From positions 1 to 7,725 of the forward strand of contig CANQDN010000063.1 of the NCBI GenBank assembly GCA_947593275.1: a stretch of 7,725 bases of DNA. The letters are read 5' to 3'. The stretch's first letter is position 1; each line of letters opens with the position of its first letter. The position numbers were made by a program, and so were the translations under genes. Source of the stretch: an uncultured Bacilli bacterium (GTDB lineage: Bacteria; Bacillota_I; Bacilli_A; RF39; UBA660). Under the pieces are notes generated by a model. That model saw only the letters and a list, made by a program, of their open reading frames with translations, was not told the origin of the DNA and did not search any database. Shown piece after piece: positions 1-6,889 of this stretch.

Positions 1-2113
1 CATTTAAAGAAATCTCACCTGTAAAGGCAATATCATTGCTAACTGCTTTATTTAAAAGCAAACTTAATAAACTAGTAGTTATAGCAACACCAGCGCTTGG
101 TCCGTCTTTTTTGATGGCCGCTTCTAAAAAGTGAATGTGGATGTCTCTTAGATTAAAGAAAAAATCACGCATTGGATAGTTATTTTGATGAGATTTAATA
201 AAACTTAAAGCAACGTTTGTTGATTCTTCCATGATTTTACCCAACATTCCTGTAATAACGAAGTTTCCTTTCCCCTCAAAAACACAAGTTTCAACCGGAA
301 TAACTAACCCTCCATTTCCATTTACTCCTAAAGCATTAACTCGGCCGATATATGTTTGCTTTTTATTTTCAAATTTATTATATTTGGGAATCCCTAAATA
401 TTCTTTTAAACGTATTTTACTTATTTTAGTTCGTTCATTAATTTTGCCTAGAACAACTAATTTTCTAAATAATTTTTCTAAAACTCGACTTAATTCTCTT
501 ACGCCAGCTTCCCTAGTATAAGCACTAATTAAATACAATAGCATTTCATCACTTATAGATATAATTTTATTATCTATTTTATTTTCAGTTAAGATCTTAG
601 GTATTAAATATTTTTTAGCAATATCTATTTTTTCATATTCTGTATAACTTGGGAGATTAATTATTTCTAAACGATCTATTAATGGGGCGGGAATATTTTC
701 GGTATTATTCGCGGTTAAAATAAAGAATACTTGGGATAAATCAAAAGTTTCTTCTATATAATTATCGACAAATTCTTGATTTTGTTCGCGATCTAAAATA
801 TCTAAAAGAGCACTACTGGGATCATCTTTATAATTAATAGTCATTTTATCAATTTCATCAATTAAAAATACGGGATTATTACTATTACATTTTCTTAGAC
901 CTTGAATTATTTTGCCGGGTGATGCCCCCATGTAGGTTCTTCTATGTCCCATAAGTTCGGAAGTATCGTTTAATCCTCCAACACTTATTTTATAAAACTT
1001 GCGGTTTAGGGCACTTGCAATACTTCTGGCAATACTCGTTTTACCGACACCGGGAGGGCCAACTAAACAGATAATAGGATTCTTTAAATCGGGATTATTA
1101 TTTTTTAAAGCGACATATTCTAAGATTCGGGTTTTAATTTCGTCTAATCCATAATGGGAAGTATTTAACTTAAGATTTATATCTTCTAAATTATTATTTT
1201 CAAAATTGGCATGATTCCATGGTAAATTAAGCATCCAGTCTAAATAATTTCTAATCATGGCATTTTCTGGGGAAATATCAGTTGTATAGTTAAGTTTATG
1301 AATTTCTTTTAATATTTTATCATGGATTCTTTTATTAACTTTTAAAGTATCTAATTTAGATAAATATTCATCATCGGGAGAATTACTTTCTTTTCCTAGT
1401 TCTTTTTCAATAATTCTTACTTTTTCTTTTAAGATAAATTCTTTTTGACTATTTTCTAAAGAACTTTCTAATTCACTTTCAAGTTGTTGATCTAACTTTA
1501 AAACTTCTATTTCTAATTTAATATCTTTAAGTAAATTATGAGCTCGTCTTAGAGGATTAATCTCTTGGGCATATTCGAGTTTTTTACTGAAAGTAATTGG
1601 CATAAATGAACAAATAGTATCGGTTAGAATTGATAAGTCTTCGATTGTTTTAATGGTATTAATAATACTATTAGAAATATGATTTGAGGATGCAACATAC
1701 TCTTTTATTAGTTCATTTAACTTCTTTATAACGGCTTTTCTTTCTACTTCTTGAGTTTCTGGGAGTTCCATTTCAGTTACTTGAGCTTCTAAAATATCAT
1801 TATTATCTTTATTATTATCAAAATGGAGGATTTTAACTCTATTAACGCCTCTTATAGTTACTCGGACATTTCCAGTGGGTAATTCTATTCGACTTTTAAT
1901 TTTACCAATAACACCAATGGATGGAAGATCATTAATATCTGGGGTTTCTTCCAAATAATTTTTGGGAGTAATAACTAAAACTTGCCGATTAAACTTTTTA
2001 TTGGCAAGGCTAGTAATTTCTTTACTAAGCTCGTTATTTAGTTCTAATTTAACTTCTTGATTAGGCAGTAAAATTAGACCCTTAAGAAGCATGACTAATA
2101 AAGTTTGGTCCAC
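1..2113 (-). CDS. lon: ATP-dependent protease Lon (endopeptidase La), C-terminus cut by window edge
   Basis: Lon is a cytosolic AAA+ serine protease that unfolds and degrades misfolded and regulatory proteins. The frame reads without a stop for 704 residues and leaves the window before the end. The order is a substrate-binding N-domain (about 1-190), a coiled-coil helical linker (about 195-250, ending RIIEKELGKE), then the AAA+ module. That has Walker A GPPGVGKT at 352-359, the Walker B acids D419-E420 (FLIDEIDK), a sensor-1 stretch (ILTANN) and sensor-2 TREAGVREL near 533. The protease domain shows the nucleophile motif KDGPSAG with Ser673. The partner lysine is expected about 43 residues later and lies outside. 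The start is GTG at 2113-2111, preceded by GGAG nine bases upstream; an in-frame ATG seven codons later lacks a ribosome site. The gene has its own promoter. Spacing of the motifs matches E. coli Lon closely, so this looks like a normal, functional enzyme. Confidence 0.97.
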   Translation of the reverse strand, partial: MDQTLLVMLLKGLILLPNQEVKLELNNELSKEITSLANKKFNRQVLVITPKNYLEETPDINDLPSIGVIGKIKSRIELPTGNVRVTIRGVNRVKILHFDNNKDNNDILEAQVTEMELPETQEVERKAVIKKLNELIKEYVASSNHISNSIINTIKTIEDLSILTDTICSFMPITFSKKLEYAQEINPLRRAHNLLKDIKLEIEVLKLDQQLESELESSLENSQKEFILKEKVRIIEKELGKESNSPDDEYLSKLDTLKVNKRIHDKILKEIHKLNYTTDISPENAMIRNYLDWMLNLPWNHANFENNNLEDINLKLNTSHYGLDEIKTRILEYVALKNNNPDLKNPIICLVGPPGVGKTSIARSIASALNRKFYKISVGGLNDTSELMGHRRTYMGASPGKIIQGLRKCNSNNPVFLIDEIDKMTINYKDDPSSALLDILDREQNQEFVDNYIEETFDLSQVFFILTANNTENIPAPLIDRLEIINLPSYTEYEKIDIAKKYLIPKILTENKIDNKIISISDEMLLYLISAYTREAGVRELSRVLEKLFRKLVVLGKINERTKISKIRLKEYLGIPKYNKFENKKQTYIGRVNALGVNGNGGLVIPVETCVFEGKGNFVITGMLGKIMEESTNVALSFIKSHQNNYPMRDFFFNLRDIHIHFLEAAIKKDGPSAGVAITTSLLSLLLNKAVSNDIAFTGEISLN

Positions 2114-2122
2114 TATTTATCA

Positions 2123-2126
2123 CTCC
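2123..2126 (-). promoter_or_regulatory. Ribosome binding site deciding the GTG start of lon
   Basis: GGAG on the minus strand lies nine bases before GTG at 2113-2111. The downstream in-frame ATG (2092-2090) has only A/T-rich sequence and no purine-rich site in front of it. The GTG start also keeps a full first beta strand (LLVMLLKGLILLP), as expected for the Lon N-domain. Confidence 0.7.
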
Positions 2127-2148
2127 AATCAATTCAATTTTTCTTATT

Positions 2149-2177
2149 ATTATAAAAAATTAACGGTCTTTTGTCTA
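2149..2177 (-). promoter_or_regulatory. Sigma-A type promoter of lon
   Basis: On the minus strand a -35 box TAGACA (2172-2177) and a perfect -10 box TATAAT (2149-2154) are separated by exactly 17 bases. Transcription would start near 2142, giving a leader of about 29 bases to the GTG start. I saw no CIRCE or CtsR-type heat-shock operator in this short gap, so heat control of lon is not supported by the sequence. Confidence 0.75.
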
Positions 2178-2194
2178 TAGCTATTTATTATTTT

Positions 2195-3220
2195 TTAAGA
2201 CTTTTTTTCATTATCTAAAATTTTTTGATATTTTGGCCAAATACCAATCTTATTTGGAGTATGAACTGGCAATTGATATAAGTCATGACCGGGGAATTCA
2301 TTACCTTCTACAAGGATTGGACCATTGGTGCTAAAACATACATCCCAGCCTACATAACGGACTTCAGGGACTACTAATGCAGCATCACATACTAGTTTTA
2401 TAGCTTTATCCCAATCTTTAAATTTAAAGCCCTCGATTTTTGTTTTAGTAACAGGATGTTTCTCATATAGATTCTTTTCTTTATCTAAAGCTTTATTAGT
2501 AATAATACCTTTTACTTCATCAACGGGTGCAACCATGCCTCCATTATTAAAATTATCTACAAACTTTCCTTTATTACCAATTCTAATACAAGCGCTTAGA
2601 ACATGAGCTTTTTTATTTTTATCTAAAAATGTTACTATTCTTAAAGTATTAATAGATCCAGCATATATTTGATTAATTTCTTCGGATTGTTTAATTAATT
2701 CTTCTAAAACATAGTCGTTATTCTCTTCTTTTAAGAAATCATATAAGGCATCTAGGCTTTCATAATCATGGGTATTTAACTTTAGAATGCCTTTACCACA
2801 AGTTCCATTTATAGGTTTAGCCATAAATTCTGCATGTTTTTTTAAAAACTTTAGAACTTCCTCTTTAGAAGATGTGGGCACATAGACGAAATCTCTTTTA
2901 ATATAATCTTTAAAAACTTCATTAAATTTCGCTTTATTACTAAATATTGGAATAAAATCAGGATTATTATATTTTTTTACTAATTCATTATTTCTCCCTC
3001 TAGTAATATAAGTATCTCTTTCTTCATCGGTTAAATTATACATTTCATATAAATCATAATCGACATAGCCCGCGCCATATTTAACTGCACATTTTCGCAT
3101 ATCATTAAAAATATAAATTCGAGATTTACCTGTGATTTCATGAATATGATTAATTTTACTAAACATATTCTTATAATTCATACTAAATACTCTTTTTATT
3201 AAATATTTTATATTAGCCAT
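2195..3220 (-). CDS. Sugar-transfer-associated ATP-grasp family protein (ATPgrasp_ST-like)
   Basis: The 341 residues carry an ATP-grasp fold. Lys135 in FMAKP and the glycine-rich loop GTCGKGI (139-145) would bind ATP. EEL (173-175) fits the hinge contact, R194 in NTLRIVTF and GGM (227-229) sit in the core, and D293 (GWDV) with E305 and N307 (LVEGNEFPG) fit the magnesium ligands. The N-terminal part with YGAGYVDYDLYEMY and DEERDTYITRGRNN resembles that of the family Pfam calls ATPgrasp_ST, often found beside polysaccharide genes. ATP-grasp enzymes usually join a carboxylate to an amine or similar group through an acyl phosphate. The substrate here cannot be read from the sequence and no glycosyltransferase lies nearby. 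No signal peptide or membrane segment is evident, so it should be cytosolic. The ATG at 3220 has AGGTGAT five to six bases upstream and its own promoter. Family assignment is firm; the reaction is unknown. Confidence 0.88.
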   Translation of the reverse strand: MANIKYLIKRVFSMNYKNMFSKINHIHEITGKSRIYIFNDMRKCAVKYGAGYVDYDLYEMYNLTDEERDTYITRGRNNELVKKYNNPDFIPIFSNKAKFNEVFKDYIKRDFVYVPTSSKEEVLKFLKKHAEFMAKPINGTCGKGILKLNTHDYESLDALYDFLKEENNDYVLEELIKQSEEINQIYAGSINTLRIVTFLDKNKKAHVLSACIRIGNKGKFVDNFNNGGMVAPVDEVKGIITNKALDKEKNLYEKHPVTKTKIEGFKFKDWDKAIKLVCDAALVVPEVRYVGWDVCFSTNGPILVEGNEFPGHDLYQLPVHTPNKIGIWPKYQKILDNEKKS

Positions 3221-3236
3221 ATTATCACCTATAATT

Positions 3237-3245
3237 ATTATACCA
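3237..3245 (-). promoter_or_regulatory. Extended -10 promoter of the ATP-grasp gene
   Basis: The minus strand reads TGG followed by TATAAT (-10 at 3237-3242), an extended -10 element. The -35 region 17 bases away (TTTATT) is poor, as extended -10 promoters tolerate. The predicted start near 3230 leaves a leader of only about ten bases that begins at the Shine-Dalgarno sequence. Confidence 0.6.
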
Positions 3246-3261
3246 AACTAATAATTTTAAA

Positions 3262-3293
3262 TAAAGAAAAAAGAAAGTATTTTTCAACTTTCT
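3262..3293 (-). terminator. Rho-independent terminator of tig
   Basis: On the minus strand a perfect 7-bp stem AGAAAGT / ACTTTCT (3287-3293 and 3272-3278) with an 8-base loop is followed by TTTTTCTTTA (3262-3271). The stem begins inside the tig stop codon TAG (3292-3294), so gene end and terminator overlap. It separates tig from the ATP-grasp gene, whose own promoter lies just downstream. Confidence 0.8.
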
Positions 3294-4539
3294 AGTTATT
3301 TTCTTTTAATATTTCTAATGCTCGATGCATTTTCATATCATATTTAACTACTTCATCTGAGCCATAAGCTTTTAATAATTCATCGACTGATATGCCATAA
3401 TTGTCGGCCATTTCTTTAGTTTTTTCTTCGACTTCTTTTTTAGTAAAATCAATCTTTTCAGCTTCAGCGATAGCTTCTAATAAGTAGCGATATTTAACTC
3501 TTTTTATTGCTTCTGGTTCCATTTGTTCATGTAATTTTTCATGAGTCATTCCAGTAATTTTAGCATAATCATCGAGTTTAATTCCTTGCATGCTTAATTG
3601 TTCTTCAAATTGATGAATCATTCTATGGACTTCTTCATCAATTATTTCTTCATTTATTTCTACTTTCATAGATTCTGATGCTTTAGATAGACAATCTTCG
3701 ATAAATGCATCGTCAAGATCGGCTTGTTTGCGCTCTTTAATGACATTTTCGACTTCTTTTCGAAATTCTTCTTCTGTTTTAATATTTTCAAAACCTAAAT
3801 CTTTATAAAATTCTTCATTAACTTCGGGAATAACTCTTTCTTTAATTTCTTTTACTGTAACTTTAAATAAAACATCTTTTCCTTTTAAATTTTCGACATA
3901 ATTATCGGGGAATTTAAGGTTTAATTCTTTTTCTTCGCCAATATGAGTACCAATTAAGCCTTCTTCAAATCCGGGAATAAAAGTATTAGAACCAATTTCT
4001 AAAGGATAATTTTCGCCTTTACCACCATCAAGAGCTTTACCATCAACATAACCATCAAAATCTATTACGGCGGTGTTACCCTTTTCAACTACTCCTTTAG
4101 TTTTAGGGACAATTTCAGCGAGTTGATTTTTAAGTTTAGCTATTTCATCGTCAATTTCCTCTTTACTTACCTTAGCGGTTTCTTTTTTAACCTTTAAACC
4201 TTTATAGTCTCCTAGAGTAACTTCGGGTTTAGTAATAATTTTAAATTTAAAAGTAACTTCTTTTTCACTAATTGCTACGATATCTACAGTTGGCTCAATA
4301 ACAGGTGTTTCTTTCGCCTTTTTTAAAGCATCTTTATAAGCTTCATCTAAAACATAATCTACCGCGTCCATATATAAAGATTCAATTCCAAATTTATTAA
4401 TAAAAATATTTTTAGGAGCCATTCCTTTTCGAAAACCTTCAATTTTGACTTCTTTATTTTTCTTTTTATAAGCTTTATCTAAGGCGTTACTCCACTTTTC
4501 TCCTTTTGTAGTTATTTCAATTTCTAAAACGTTTTTCAT
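3292..4539 (-). CDS. tig: Trigger factor, ribosome-associated chaperone and prolyl isomerase
   Basis: Trigger factor sits at the ribosome exit tunnel and shields nascent chains. The 415 residues have the normal three-part layout and near-usual length. The N-terminal ribosome-binding domain (about 1-110) holds the signature GFRKGMAP at 35-42. The FKBP-type PPIase domain (about 154-234) shows AVIDFDGYVDG and FIPGFEEGLIG. The helical C-terminal domain that forms the chaperone arms spans about 240-415. The ribosome motif has Met40 where Lys is common (GFRKGKxP), a mild variation. The ATG at 4539 has AAAGGAA seven bases upstream. It is transcribed alone, from a promoter at 4565-4593 to a hairpin that overlaps its stop. 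It lies two genes before lon, a neighbourhood often seen with clpX/clpP, which are absent here. Confidence 0.97.
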   Translation of the reverse strand: MKNVLEIEITTKGEKWSNALDKAYKKKNKEVKIEGFRKGMAPKNIFINKFGIESLYMDAVDYVLDEAYKDALKKAKETPVIEPTVDIVAISEKEVTFKFKIITKPEVTLGDYKGLKVKKETAKVSKEEIDDEIAKLKNQLAEIVPKTKGVVEKGNTAVIDFDGYVDGKALDGGKGENYPLEIGSNTFIPGFEEGLIGTHIGEEKELNLKFPDNYVENLKGKDVLFKVTVKEIKERVIPEVNEEFYKDLGFENIKTEEEFRKEVENVIKERKQADLDDAFIEDCLSKASESMKVEINEEIIDEEVHRMIHQFEEQLSMQGIKLDDYAKITGMTHEKLHEQMEPEAIKRVKYRYLLEAIAEAEKIDFTKKEVEEKTKEMADNYGISVDELLKAYGSDEVVKYDMKMHRALEILKENN

Positions 4540-4564
4540 ATAACAATTCCTTTCAAATACTAAT

Positions 4565-4593
4565 ATTATAAACTATATTTAAAACTTTTACAA
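4565..4593 (-). promoter_or_regulatory. Sigma-A type promoter of tig
   Basis: The minus strand has -35 TTGTAA (4588-4593), a 17-base spacer and a perfect -10 TATAAT (4565-4570). Transcription would begin near 4558, about 19 bases before the tig ATG. It begins just after the prepilin peptidase stop (4601-4603). No clear terminator separates the two genes, so some read-through from the pilus operon is possible. Confidence 0.7.
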
Positions 4594-4600
4594 GTCTAAA

Positions 4601-5257
4601 CTAAAATAAGAAAGAGATAAGATTTAAGAATTTAGCACTAAATAAATATACTATTCCCATACTACCGACTAAAAAGGGACCAAATGGGACTTCTTTATTT
4701 TTACCTAACATAATGGTAGCGATGGCATATGGTAAGGCAAGTAAACTTGAAAATATGATTGCTAAAATGCCTAATCGAAAGTTTAAGATTATACCCATTA
4801 CGATGGCAAGTTTAATATCGCCTCCTCCGATCGCATCTCTTTTAAAGATAAGTTTACCTAAAAAGCCAATTAAAAGCATAAATCCAAATAATAAAAGACC
4901 ACTACCTAAACTTAAAAGCATTGTTTTAAAATCAAAATAATAAGCTTTTAGAATTAAAGTTAGAATACCGGCGATAAGAAGAGGACTATCGAGGATGATC
5001 ATATATTTAAAGTCCGTTATAAAAATTATAATAATGAGCGCTGTAACAATAAGAGATAAGAAAAACTCATAACTAAAGCCATAATAATAAAAACTAATTA
5101 GTACTACTAAAGCATTTAGACATGCGATAAAAAGATTTAAGATCCATGAATTATTCTTAGGTTCTTTAACCTCTGGAAGTAGTAAAGGTAATTCTTCACC
5201 AATTAAAGTAAAGATAAGACCTAATAAAAAACCACCAAAAAACAAGATAATAATCAT
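4601..5257 (-). CDS. Short prepilin peptidase (A24 family, PilD/ComC-like)
   Basis: This polytopic membrane aspartyl protease cleaves the leader from type IV prepilins and pseudopilins. The two catalytic aspartates are visible: D82 in TDFKYMIILD and D147 in GGGDIKL, the family's GxGD motif. VPFGPFLVG at 190-198 is the usual C-terminal signature. Roughly six to eight hydrophobic helices fill the 218 residues. The usual N-terminal methylase domain with paired CxxC motifs is reduced to about 35 residues and only one cysteine (C46) is present. The enzyme therefore probably cleaves but may not N-methylate. The ATG at 5257 has a strong AGGAGGT whose first bases overlap the stop codon of the upstream platform gene, so the two are in one operon and probably translationally coupled. 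Targets (pilins) are not in the window. Family is clear; whether it serves pili or competence is inference. Confidence 0.93.
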   Translation of the reverse strand: MIIILFFGGFLLGLIFTLIGEELPLLLPEVKEPKNNSWILNLFIACLNALVVLISFYYYGFSYEFFLSLIVTALIIIIFITDFKYMIILDSPLLIAGILTLILKAYYFDFKTMLLSLGSGLLLFGFMLLIGFLGKLIFKRDAIGGGDIKLAIVMGIILNFRLGILAIIFSSLLALPYAIATIMLGKNKEVPFGPFLVGSMGIVYLFSAKFLNLISFLF

Positions 5258-5263
5258 TAAATA

Positions 5264-5270
5264 ACCTCCT
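5264..5270 (-). promoter_or_regulatory. Strong Shine-Dalgarno overlapping the upstream stop codon
   Basis: AGGAGGT on the minus strand lies six bases before the prepilin peptidase ATG (5257-5255). Its first two bases are the last two of the TAG stop of the platform gene (5271-5269). Ribosomes finishing the first gene end on this site, which favours coupled translation of the pair. Confidence 0.8.
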
Positions 5271-6807
5271 ATTTAATTTCTCCATATAAACTAAACATCG
5301 GAATAACTACGGCTAAGATTATAATTCCTACTATAATCGCTAAAATAACAATCATAATTGGTTCTAAGAAACTTTTTAAATTCGTAACTCGGGCTTTATG
5401 TTGACTATTGTAATAATTAGCAACTTTCTCCATCATAAGAGCTAATTCTCCGGTTGCTTCGCCAGTTACAATCATATAATAAGCAACATCGGGAATACAC
5501 CATTTATTATAAAATGATAAAGAAATCTTTTCACCACGAGCAATATTACTCATTGTTTCGATCATAATATCTTTATATACTTCATTATTAGTAATATTTG
5601 TAAGTATTTCCATACTACTTGTTATATAAACACTATTTCTAAGTAAACTGGCAAATGTTTTAGTAAATAAAGTAAGTTCATGATAAATAATTATTTTTCC
5701 AAAAAAAGGAATATGCATACCAAAGGTTTGAATAAGCTTTCTAAAACTTCGAACATTTTTATATAAGAATAATAAAACTAAGATAATGGCAATTAGGACT
5801 AAAGTTATAGTTCCTAAGTTTCTTGTTATGGCATTACTGAGATTAATTATTCCTAGAGTAAAGCCACTTACAGTTATTCCGGCTTGATCATATACTTTTA
5901 TAAATTCGGGAATTACATATACCATAATAAAAGTTAAAACACAAAGAGAAAAAACGAGTAAAATGGTAGGATAAATAATGGCACTTAACATTTCTTTGCG
6001 AGTTTTATCTATTTCGGTATAATATTCTTCCATATCTTCTAATGTTTTAATTAATTCTCCGGTTGCTTCCGCAGATTTTACCATATTAATTAATAAAGGT
6101 GGAAAAACTTTTCCTTGACTTTCTAGGGCTACACTAAAGCTTTCACCTATGGTAAGTTCATATGATATAGCTTCATATAACTCTTTTTTTTGTTTATCTT
6201 TATTTGCTTGTTTAGTCATAAGTTTAATTGTATCATTTAAGGTAACGCCCGCTTTTAAGTAAGTAGATACTTGAGTGAGCCAAAATATTAAATCTTTAAC
6301 ACTCATAGGTTTGTCATTTATAAGGCCTATTTTTTTACCTAAGTTAGCTAAACTATCTTTTTTAATACTATAAACATCTATTCCTTCACTAGCTAAAAAA
6401 TTATGTAAAGTTATCTTATTAGTTGCTCTAATTGTCCCTTTTACTTTAACACCATCTTTAGTTCCATAATATTTATAATAATCTTTATTTACTTTTCGAC
6501 TATTAATTTCTTGTTGCATTTCTCTTATTAAAGCATTCTTTTCGTTTATAATTCTTTCTCTTTCACTTAAAGATAATATTTTCTTTTGTTCTTCTTTTTT
6601 TAAAGGTGCAGGATTATTTTTTTCTATTCCATTAGGTTGTAATTCTCTTTTTCTAAATCTTTTAGAACTTAAACGATAACTAATAATATTATACCATACA
6701 TCAAAAAAAACAAACTTAATACCTATAAAAAAGTGTTTAATAAAGCTTATGATTCCTATAAAAGGTAATAATATGATATATAAAGGTGATTTATTTGTTT
6801 TACTCAT
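5269..6807 (-). CDS. Type II secretion/type IV pilus platform protein (PilC/GspF/ComGB family) with N-terminal extension
   Basis: GspF-type proteins form the inner-membrane platform through which the assembly ATPase drives pilin polymerisation. Two homologous T2SSF domains are seen at about 170-300 and 375-505, each with the conserved motif (AEATGEL 246-252, GEATGEL 449-455). Membrane segments lie near 277-299, 332-350 and 484-506. The usual family N-terminus (YKYYGTKDGVKVKGTIRA, then FLASEGIDVYSIKK) starts only at about 110. Before it are some 108 extra residues: a hydrophobic stretch (9-37), a basic patch (44-55), and a charged, probably coiled-coil segment (70-105). At 512 residues it is about 100 longer than typical. 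The ATG at 6807 has AGGA eight bases upstream and a promoter; the only Met between extension and core (97) lacks a good ribosome site. It heads an operon with the prepilin peptidase. The ATPase and pilins must be elsewhere. Confidence 0.94.
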   Translation of the reverse strand: MSKTNKSPLYIILLPFIGIISFIKHFFIGIKFVFFDVWYNIISYRLSSKRFRKRELQPNGIEKNNPAPLKKEEQKKILSLSERERIINEKNALIREMQQEINSRKVNKDYYKYYGTKDGVKVKGTIRATNKITLHNFLASEGIDVYSIKKDSLANLGKKIGLINDKPMSVKDLIFWLTQVSTYLKAGVTLNDTIKLMTKQANKDKQKKELYEAISYELTIGESFSVALESQGKVFPPLLINMVKSAEATGELIKTLEDMEEYYTEIDKTRKEMLSAIIYPTILLVFSLCVLTFIMVYVIPEFIKVYDQAGITVSGFTLGIINLSNAITRNLGTITLVLIAIILVLLFLYKNVRSFRKLIQTFGMHIPFFGKIIIYHELTLFTKTFASLLRNSVYITSSMEILTNITNNEVYKDIMIETMSNIARGEKISLSFYNKWCIPDVAYYMIVTGEATGELALMMEKVANYYNSQHKARVTNLKSFLEPIMIVILAIIVGIIILAVVIPMFSLYGEIK

Positions 6808-6830
6808 AATATCTATCCTATTCTAAAACA

Positions 6831-6839
6831 ATTATATCA
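6831..6839 (-). promoter_or_regulatory. Extended -10 promoter of the pilus platform/prepilin peptidase operon
   Basis: The minus strand reads TGA followed by TATAAT (-10 at 6831-6836). At 17 bases the -35 would be TAGTTT (6854-6859), a weak match lying inside the palindrome 6855-6876. Transcription would start near 6824, about 17 bases before the ATG. Confidence 0.6.
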
Positions 6840-6848
6840 TCTTTTTAT

Positions 6849-6876
6849 AATAAAAACTATACAAAATTGTATAGTT
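6849..6876 (-). terminator. Palindromic hairpin terminator after the 229-residue membrane protein gene
   Basis: A 22-base inverted repeat (6855-6876) has 10-bp arms, AACTATACAA and TTGTATAGTT, around a two-base centre. On the minus strand it runs directly into TTTTTATT. It starts 13 bases after the stop codon of the upstream gene. The stem has only two G-C pairs per arm side, so it would be a weak terminator. Because it reaches the -35 region of the next operon, it could instead or also be an operator. Confidence 0.6.
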
Positions 6877-6889
6877 ATTAAAATGTCTT

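Noticed and set aside
231..521. Plus-strand open frame of 96 codons
   Set aside because: It lies wholly inside lon on the other strand, has no ribosome site, and its product has no recognisable domain. The Lon frame here shows conserved sensor-2 and protease-domain motifs.
1..2113. Possible frameshift or decay in lon
   Set aside because: The start, Walker A, Walker B, sensor-2 and the Ser673 motif are all in one frame with spacing like E. coli Lon, and I read no internal stop. The missing end is due only to the window edge.
2114..2194. Heat-shock operator (CIRCE or CtsR box) upstream of lon
   Set aside because: No inverted repeat with a nine-base spacer and no GGTCAAA-type direct repeat is present; only a plain promoter can be seen.
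2161..2203. GTCTT...AAGAC inverted repeat after the ATP-grasp gene as a terminator
   Set aside because: Arms are five bases with a loop of about 26 and no T-run directly after the stem. The downstream arm overlaps the lon promoter spacer.
4574..4600. Small hairpin AGACTT-GTAA-AAGTTT after the prepilin peptidase stop as a terminator
   Set aside because: The stem is six pairs with one G-U, has a single G-C pair and only a very short T-run. The same bases form the -35 of the tig promoter, so a terminator is not supported.
4713..4940. Plus-strand open frame of 75 codons
   Set aside because: It is antisense to the prepilin peptidase across its catalytic GGGD motif and has no promoter or ribosome site of its own. 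It is a shadow frame.
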